NCBI GenBank assembly: GCA_015523645.1
Contig: WAJY01000184.1
Location: 1 to 28,781 of the forward strand
DNA from: Geoglobus sp.
GTDB lineage: Archaea > Halobacteriota > Archaeoglobi > Archaeoglobales > Archaeoglobaceae
Reading direction: 5' to 3'
DNA length: 28,781 nt
A program made the translations under genes and the position numbers. Every line of letters begins with the position of its first letter. Position 1 is the stretch's first letter. The notes beneath the pieces are model-generated. The model searched no databases. It had not been told where the DNA came from and saw nothing but the letters and a program-made list of their open reading frames with translations. This document shows, piece after piece, positions 24,091 through 28,781 of this stretch.

Positions 24091-24357
24091 ATGGCAAGAA
24101 CAAAAAAAGTGAAGATGGCAGGTAGATACGGAGCGAGATACGGCATCAGAGTTAGGAAGAGCATTGTTGAAATTGAAAGTCAGCAGAGACAGAAGTATGT
24201 ATGTAAGAGATGCGGAAAAAAGGCAGTCAAAAGAATTGGGACGGCAATCTGGGAATGCAAGAGCTGCGGATATAAATTTGCAGGAGGTGCTTACATTCCT
24301 GTCTCACCAGCAATGAAAATTGTTGAGCAGGCTGTTAGCAGGGGTAGAGAGGCATGA
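24091..24357 (+). CDS. rpl37ae: Ribosomal protein L37Ae
   Basis: An 88-residue large-subunit protein with a zinc ribbon. Two CxxC pairs, YVCKRCGKK at about 36-44 and WECKSCGYK at about 54-62, are 15 residues apart. MARTKKVKMAGRYGARYGIR is the normal N-terminus. GAGGTGA lies just before the ATG at 24091. Its stop overlaps the Rpo12 start (ATGA at 24354-24357). Confidence 0.96.
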   Translation: MARTKKVKMAGRYGARYGIRVRKSIVEIESQQRQKYVCKRCGKKAVKRIGTAIWECKSCGYKFAGGAYIPVSPAMKIVEQAVSRGREA

Positions 24358-24497
24358 GTGTATTCATATGTGTTTTTTGCGGAGCTGAAGTGGATGTTGA
24401 TCTTGAAAGAAATCTGATACAGTGTGCTAAGTGCGGGAGTAGAGTTGTGATGAAGCCAAAGCCTCCAGCTTTGAAGAAGAGAGTTAAGGCTGTTTAA
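24354..24497 (+). CDS. rpoP: RNA polymerase subunit Rpo12 (RpoP)
   Basis: A 47-residue zinc-binding subunit of RNA polymerase, the archaeal counterpart of Rpb12. The sequence starts MSVFICVFCGAEVDVD, has QCAKCGSRVV after about 20 residues, and ends in a Lys-rich tail PALKKRVKAV. The two CxxC pairs match the family zinc site. The ATG overlaps the rpl37ae stop. It is the last gene of the superoperon, followed by a 52-base gap before the next promoter. Confidence 0.92.
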   Translation: MSVFICVFCGAEVDVDLERNLIQCAKCGSRVVMKPKPPALKKRVKAV

Positions 24498-24520
24498 AAT
24501 CCTACAAAAATTTTAGTAAG

Positions 24521-24530
24521 AGATAAATAA
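24521..24530 (+). promoter_or_regulatory. TATA box of the small zinc-ribbon gene
   Basis: AGATAAATAA centred about 24 bases before the ATG at 24550, the leaderless distance. Just upstream AAAATTTTAGTAA (24507-24519) repeats a 13-base string also found at 7732-7744. Confidence 0.5.
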
Positions 24531-24549
24531 GAGTCATAAAACGGAGTTT

Positions 24550-24783
24550 ATGGAAACAAAGTCATGTCCATTCTGCAATGGTGAAATGGTAAAGGGGAAG
24601 AGTGATAGGGCTGGATACGCAAGGTATTTCTGGAAAAAGCCTTGGGGCGGTTTGTTAAGCCAAGCGGAACTTGCATATCCATGGCTCTGTCTAAATTGTG
24701 GTGCACTGATTCCCTACATCGATGGTGAGAAACTGGAAAAGATAAAAATCGAATTTGAAAGGCAGAGAATGGGAAGGTCATAA
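24550..24783 (+). CDS. Small zinc-ribbon protein, PF20097-like
   Basis: A 77-residue protein with two CxxC pairs, SCPFCNGEMVKGK near 5-17 and WLCLNCGALIP near 44-54, forming a zinc ribbon. The pattern CPFC-x2-M-x2-G followed by an aromatic segment and LCxxCGxL matches the DUF6487/PF20097 family. The middle AGYARYFWKKPWGG is aromatic and could face a membrane or a partner, but no transmembrane helix is seen. The function is unknown. It has its own promoter, and its last 6 bases overlap the end of the convergent aroC gene. Confidence 0.72.
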   Translation: METKSCPFCNGEMVKGKSDRAGYARYFWKKPWGGLLSQAELAYPWLCLNCGALIPYIDGEKLEKIKIEFERQRMGRS

Positions 24784-25866
24784 GAATCTAGGAACAATTC
24801 CCTGCATCATCATTAGATCGAGAATTGCTATTGCAACCATGGATTCACAAACAACAACGGCTCTTGGCACAATGCAAGGATCATGTCTGCCTTTAACGAC
24901 TATCTCCTCATTCTCAAGTGTTCTGAGGTTGATCGTTTTCTGAACCTTTGAAATGCTTGGTGTTGGTTTTACAGCAGCTCTTATCACAATATCCTGCCCC
25001 GATGTGATTCCTGCAAGCGTTCCACCAGAGTTGTTTGAGAAAAATTTGATTCTGCCCTTCTCTGCATACATCTCATCATTCATCTCACTTCCCTTAACCC
25101 TTGCAGATTCAAAACCCATTCCTATTTCCACACCTTTAACGGCAGGTATGCTCATCAATGCATAAGCAAGATACGCATCAGCCTTCATAAAAACAGGCTC
25201 TCCCAATCCTGCAGGAACGCCTTTCACCACAACCTCAACAATTCCACCAACGCTGTTTCCTTCGCTCATTGCCCTTTCTATTCTCTCAATCGCAATTTCC
25301 TCCCTAACTTTGTCAGGAAATCTTATTTCACTCTTTTCTGCCTTTTCGAATATTTCTTCAACCTCTCCTTCCAATTCAGCTCTGATCCCGGCTATCTCAC
25401 GAGAAAACCCGTAAACTCTCACACCAAATTTTTCAAGAACCTTTTTTGCTACAGCTCCACCGGCAACTCTGCCTACGGTTTCTCTACCAGATGCTCTCCC
25501 TCCTCCCCTCCAGTCCCTTATCCCAAATTTTGCAAAGTAAGTGTAGTCTCCATGCCCCGGACGTGCCAGGTCTTTTATACTTTCATAGGGCTTAGAGTCA
25601 ACATCCCTGTTTTCAACCAAAATCGCTATCGGAGTTCCAAGGGTCACACCATCTAGCACTCCTGAAAGAATAATTGCCTCATCTTTCTCCTTCCTTTTTG
25701 AAAAAAGTCTACCACCTGGTCTTCTCCTTCTCAGCTCTCTGTTTATGTCCTCCTCTTTTAGCTCCATCCCTGCTGGGCAGCCATCAACAACGCACCCAAC
25801 AGCCTTTCCATGGCTCTCTCCAAAGGTTGTCAGCCTGAATATCCTTCCAAAGCTATTTCCACTCAT
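24778..25866 (-). CDS. aroC: Chorismate synthase
   Basis: Converts 5-enolpyruvylshikimate-3-phosphate to chorismate with reduced FMN, the last shikimate step. The 362-residue protein carries [20 protein letters not shown] near the start, ELRRRRPGG at about 44-52, and the FMN region [20 protein letters not shown] near 103 and [16 protein letters not shown]. The C-terminal third has [15 protein letters not shown]. The length is normal. Its start overlaps the aroA stop by 4 bases, so the two enzymes in series are co-translated. Confidence 0.97.
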   Translation of the reverse strand: MSGNSFGRIFRLTTFGESHGKAVGCVVDGCPAGMELKEEDINRELRRRRPGGRLFSKRKEKDEAIILSGVLDGVTLGTPIAILVENRDVDSKPYESIKDLARPGHGDYTYFAKFGIRDWRGGGRASGRETVGRVAGGAVAKKVLEKFGVRVYGFSREIAGIRAELEGEVEEIFEKAEKSEIRFPDKVREEIAIERIERAMSEGNSVGGIVEVVVKGVPAGLGEPVFMKADAYLAYALMSIPAVKGVEIGMGFESARVKGSEMNDEMYAEKGRIKFFSNNSGGTLAGITSGQDIVIRAAVKPTPSISKVQKTINLRTLENEEIVVKGRHDPCIVPRAVVVCESMVAIAILDLMMMQGIVPRFL

Positions 25867-27116
25867 AAAACCTCAACTCCCGCACCAATTTTTCTCAAAT
25901 CCTCAAAAAAATCTGGATATGAAACTCTAACACATTCTGCACCTCTTATCACAATCCCATTTACCAGTCCGAGTATTGAGAAAGCCATTGCAATTCTATG
26001 ATCGCCGTAGCTTTCAACAATTCCATATTTTGGCTTTCCACCAACTATTCTCATTCCATCCTCTCTTTCCTCTGCTTTTATTCCGAGTTTTCTTAAATTG
26101 TAAACAACCGTTTTTATTCTGTCAGTCTCCTTTATTCTAAGATGCTCTGCATTGTAAATCTCACTCTCACCCTTTGCAACAGAAGCCAGGACGGCAACGG
26201 TTGGAACAAGATCTGGTGTATCCCCAGCATCAAATGAAATTCCTTCAAGCTGGGATTTTTCAGCAACAATTCTGTTATTTTTCCACCTCACCTCCCCTCC
26301 CATCTCCCTCACAACATCCACTATCCTCTTATCGCCCTGCCTTGAATCATAAACATCAAGAATCTCAACTCTACCAGCTAAAACTCCTGCAGAAATAAGA
26401 TAGCTTAAAGATGAGAAATCTGGTGGTACTGAAAATTCCCTAAGATTGTAGGATGAAGGGCTAATGAGAAAAGCATTCTCTTCAACCTGAATCTCTATTC
26501 CACTCCTCTCCAAAACATCTAGAGTTACATCCACATAGGGTCTCGACTTAAGAGATTTTACTCTGATAATTGATTCACTATCTGTTAGCGGCAAGGCAAA
26601 AAGGAGTGAGGTTATGAATTGAGAGCTTACTGCTGAAATCTCAACTTCACCTCCATGTATTGGTCCCTTCACCCTAATAGGTGGTTGGAAGTTTTTACTA
26701 CCGTAAATTTTCGCATTCAGTTTTATTAGGGATTCTACAAGCTGAAGGTTTGGTCTCTTTCTCAATGATTCATCTCCGTCGAGTATTGAGGTTTTTTCAC
26801 TCAAAGAGAGAAGAGATATGAGTATTCTCAGGCTGGTTCCAGAGTTCTCACAATTGTAGTAACCTGCTTCAATTTTGTCAGTTCCTTTGAAGTAGAAGCT
26901 ACCAGATTTTTTAACAAAAGTCGCCCCCATTTTAACGCAGGCTTTGAGAGTTGAAAGTGTGTCACTGGCAATGAGGGGGTTAGCTATTTTGCTTTTTTTT
27001 GAGAGTGCTGATGAAAAAAATGCCCTGTGTGTGTAGCTTTTCGATGGAGGAGCTGAAATCACTCCCTCAACCTCACTTTTTCTGATTTTCACGTCCACAT
27101 TGTCATGTTGTGACAT
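25863..27116 (-). CDS. aroA: 5-enolpyruvylshikimate-3-phosphate synthase
   Basis: Joins shikimate-3-phosphate and phosphoenolpyruvate, the step before chorismate synthase. The ATG at 27116 gives 417 residues. A TTG seven codons further up is unlikely. Internal GTG codons at 27098 and 27092 are alternatives; the latter would make the N-terminus VKIRKSEVEGVISAPPSKS, which is closest to archaeal relatives and sits at leaderless distance from the TTTATTAA box. Motifs: PPSKSYTHRAFF, NSGTSLRILISLLSL, SSQFITSLLFALPL, DTPDLVPTVAVLA, RIKETDRI and YGDHRIAMAFSI. It is the first gene of the two-gene aroA-aroC operon. Confidence 0.95.
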   Translation of the reverse strand: MSQHDNVDVKIRKSEVEGVISAPPSKSYTHRAFFSSALSKKSKIANPLIASDTLSTLKACVKMGATFVKKSGSFYFKGTDKIEAGYYNCENSGTSLRILISLLSLSEKTSILDGDESLRKRPNLQLVESLIKLNAKIYGSKNFQPPIRVKGPIHGGEVEISAVSSQFITSLLFALPLTDSESIIRVKSLKSRPYVDVTLDVLERSGIEIQVEENAFLISPSSYNLREFSVPPDFSSLSYLISAGVLAGRVEILDVYDSRQGDKRIVDVVREMGGEVRWKNNRIVAEKSQLEGISFDAGDTPDLVPTVAVLASVAKGESEIYNAEHLRIKETDRIKTVVYNLRKLGIKAEEREDGMRIVGGKPKYGIVESYGDHRIAMAFSILGLVNGIVIRGAECVRVSYPDFFEDLRKIGAGVEVL

Positions 27117-27120
27117 GGCG

Positions 27121-27129
27121 TTAATAAAG
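27121..27129 (-). promoter_or_regulatory. TATA-like box of the aroA-aroC operon
   Basis: The minus strand reads CTTTATTAA. It is only about 10 bases before the ATG at 27116 but about 27-33 bases before the in-frame GTG codons 27098 and 27092, which favours one of those as a leaderless start. Confidence 0.4.
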
Positions 27130-27301
27130 TTTCTCAACTGGACAATTCATTTAGCACAAAACGCTACCATTGAACGATTGCAGTTAACATGAACAACTTA
27201 CAGAAGTGATTTGAGCAATCTCAAGAAATTAAAAGATTCCCATTTTTTCATACCACTTCGATTGTTTTTCTTCTGTTTTCAAATCACCTCAAAATCGTTA
27301 G

Positions 27302-27324
27302 ATACCTTTTGTCGAGTTCAGCAC
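27302..27324 (-). repeat. Dispersed 23-base repeat, copy C
   Basis: The plus strand reads ATACCTTTTGTCGAGTTC followed by AGCAC, 21 of 23 identical to copy B at 1528-1550. The minus strand encodes the end of an open frame that runs back about 38 codons (27302-27416), closing with AWIEANVTIKITKVVLNSTK, then GI and a stop. The conserved coding tail suggests the remnant of a gene present in several decayed copies, perhaps a transposase. Apart from this, the 27138-27564 gap holds only a TATA-like TCTTATAAATG near 27473 and no gene I can support. Confidence 0.5.
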
Positions 27325-27564
27325 AACTTTGGTAATCTTAATGGTTACATTTGCTTCGATCCATGCTGCAATTAAGATCAGAATTATGGAATCCAGATCG
27401 AGGGTAAGATATTATTTTATGTCTTCCCCCGAAAGTATTGTTTCTTTTCTTACTGTTAAATATCCAATGATCTTATAAATGATTTTGAATCATGATGTTC
27501 CTGCTACGGTTATAGAAAGACATTCAAACAAATGATGGGGCAAAAATGGAAAAATGGCTAATAG

Positions 27565-27801
27565 ATGAAGGTGACGAATATGCCGGTATACATACTCGTG
27601 AGAGAATTAGAGTGTGGAGGGATCTTCAAGAAATTTTTGGAATATGTTTACAAAAATGGAGAAACGAAAAAATTCATAGATGATTTCGAGTCAGGAAGAA
27701 TTGTATATCTTGACAAAGATTCACTCGTTTATCACCTTTATGAATTTATAAGATGCTTTAGAGATTTTGTAGAAGGATTAAATGATGTACGGGCTTTCTA
27801 G
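27565..27801 (+). CDS. Small hypothetical ORF
   Basis: I do not recognise this 78-residue open frame. Its second half (FLEYVYKNGETKKFIDDFES then RIVYLDKDSLVYHLYEFIRC) has a protein-like, helix-rich composition. The first half is less convincing, and an overlapping frame from 27548 (MEKWLIDEGDEYAGIHTRER) is equally protein-like, so a frameshift within a once longer gene is possible. It sits 43 bases upstream of the broken GmrSD-like gene and could be part of the same decayed locus. Confidence 0.35.
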   Translation: MKVTNMPVYILVRELECGGIFKKFLEYVYKNGETKKFIDDFESGRIVYLDKDSLVYHLYEFIRCFRDFVEGLNDVRAF

Positions 27802-27843
27802 AATATCTTTTTACAAAAGTATATTTTGTGCGCATAATTACAG

Positions 27844-28368
27844 ATGATAGAAGCTAAGCATTCAGACCTTTCAATGTTTCTCAACACACGTGGATTACCC
27901 TTGTCGTCTACAGATGTGCTTAAAAGCATGAATTTAGAATTTGTGCCCAAAGAGAGAAGAGATGGCTATTTCAAAAAATGGCGAGATGTGTGTTTCTTCG
28001 TCTTAACATAGAGATGCTGGAAGAACACTTCCCAAGCTACGCTAGCATCAGTACTATAACTGTAGAATATATACTTCCGCGTTCACCACAGGGAGAATGG
28101 CTCAGTATTTTCAGTGAGGAAGATGTTGGTAGAATTGTTAACAAAACTTGGCAACCTAACACTTCTCAACAAGCGAAGAAACTCTAGGGCTTCAAATTAT
28201 GACTTCAAAAAGAAGAAAGAAAAATACTTTGAGTTGAAGCACAATCCGTTTGCCATCACAGCTATGCTCATGGAATATGACAAATGGGATAAAAATTCAT
28301 TCGAAAAAAGACACAGAGAACTATTGAATCTTGCTTTCAGAATTTATATCCCAGAAAGATTGATGTGA
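27844..28368 (+). pseudogene. Broken GmrSD-like (DUF262/DUF1524) restriction gene
   Basis: Three plus-strand pieces make one truncated gene. 27844-28011 has FLNTRGLPLSSTDVLKSMNL, the end of a DUF262 (ParB/Srx-fold NTPase) domain, plus GYFKKWRDV. The next piece, in a shifted frame (from about 27978), carries TITVEYILPRSPQGEW, the start of the DUF1524 HNH nuclease domain. The last, back in the first frame from about 28140, has LGNLTLLNKRRNSRASNYDF, then YDKWDKNSFEKRHRELLNLA, the closing part of DUF1524. Intact GmrSD proteins cut modified DNA. Here the N-terminal DUF262 core is missing, the segment between the domains is shortened by perhaps 150 or more residues, the usual EHILP His is Tyr, and two frameshifts are needed. 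It is almost surely inactive. Confidence 0.72.
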
Positions 28369-28591
28369 GCAATAATAGATCTCAAAGTCCAACTTTAACT
28401 CAATTTTTTATTTCTCTTTTTATTGCTCAGTTTAACTCTTTTACAATCTTACACTATCTTTAAACTTTTTCTATTAATTAAGATTTGGAAATTTGAGGAA
28501 TGGGAGTTTTAGGTGAGTTTATTATTAATGAAAAGTGAAATTATTTAACTTTTAATTAAATTTATATTATAAATTGCCTCATGAAAATTAA
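28369..28591. other. AT-rich intergenic stretch
   Basis: Long runs of A and T and no gene I can support. A strong TATA-like TTTATATTATAAATT at 28561-28575 lies about 20-25 bases before the ATG at 28592. Confidence 0.5.
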
Positions 28592-28693
28592 ATGAATGAG
28601 GATGTGTTCCTTCGAAGTCTCCAGAATCTCCTTGCTCATGACAAGGATACAAATGAACCTCATCCCCCAAAATATGACTCAGATTTCTTATGA
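28592..28693 (+). CDS. Short ORF at the window edge, possibly a broken gene start
   Basis: A 33-codon open frame starting MNEDVFLRSLQNLLAHDKDT and ending at TGA 28691-28693. An overlapping frame continues from about 28690 as MTQIHLFPRTFARFVKVLLN to a TAG near 28760, so a single frameshift would join them into a longer protein start. A good TATA box lies just upstream. The composition is protein-like, but I recognise no family. It may be the beginning of a decayed mobile-element gene. Confidence 0.25.
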   Translation: MNEDVFLRSLQNLLAHDKDTNEPHPPKYDSDFL

Positions 28694-28781
28694 CGCAAAT
28701 TCATCTTTTTCCGAGAACTTTTGCAAGATTTGTTAAGGTTCTCTTGAACTTGAGCTTTTAGTATTTGAAAGCCCCTCAATC

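Overview
The window is a compact, AT-rich (by eye roughly 40% G+C) euryarchaeal chromosome segment, most likely from the Archaeoglobales. Archaeal markers include an intact exosome superoperon (Rrp4, Rrp41, Rrp42, SBDS, RNase P proteins, proteasome alpha, L15e, L37Ae, Rpo12), transcription factor TFE, pantoate kinase for archaeal CoA synthesis, TATA boxes about 24-26 bases before leaderless starts, and GTG starts. An HdrA-MvhD fusion followed by an eight-cluster polyferredoxin points to a methanogen-related lineage. The species cannot be fixed from the sequence alone.

Layout. 1-1678: a possible transposase remnant, a hemerythrin-domain protein (minus), then a decayed intergenic stretch with a possible HicB-like remnant and two copies of a short repeat. 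1679-3878: dapB plus the split class I fumarase genes (plus). 3853-7685: minus-strand block with a winged-helix regulator, endonuclease III, a HAD phosphatase, SerB with two ACT domains and a hotdog thioesterase. 7686-9629: an AT-rich repeat-bearing leader and a 516-residue protein I do not recognise. 9630-15275: tightly packed plus-strand run of hdrA-mvhD, the polyferredoxin, coaBC and pantoate kinase. 15318-17401: a RecA/KaiC-like protein without a Walker A motif and a CoA-disulfide reductase/NADH oxidase-like flavoprotein. 17394-18372 (minus): tfe and a YlbF-family gene. 18518-24497: the exosome superoperon. 24550-24783: a small zinc-ribbon protein. 24778-27116 (minus): aroC and aroA. 27117-28781: an accessory edge with a third repeat copy, a small hypothetical ORF, a frameshifted GmrSD-like (DUF262/DUF1524) restriction gene and AT-rich DNA.

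How the genes fit together. The core is housekeeping: RNA processing and degradation coupled to translation and proteolysis, CoA synthesis (CoaBC plus pantoate kinase overlapping by 4 bases), shikimate-pathway end steps (AroA then AroC overlapping by 4 bases), lysine/DAP synthesis and the fumarase step. HdrA-MvhD plus the polyferredoxin looks like an electron-confurcation/bifurcation module that passes electrons along a chain of [4Fe-4S] clusters, plausibly to or from formylmethanofuran dehydrogenase.

No complete new multi-gene system was found. The best candidates for undescribed biology are the 516-residue orphan with its repeat-bearing leader (7732-9435) and the HdrA-MvhD/polyferredoxin pair. 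Both window edges carry decayed mobile or defence DNA.
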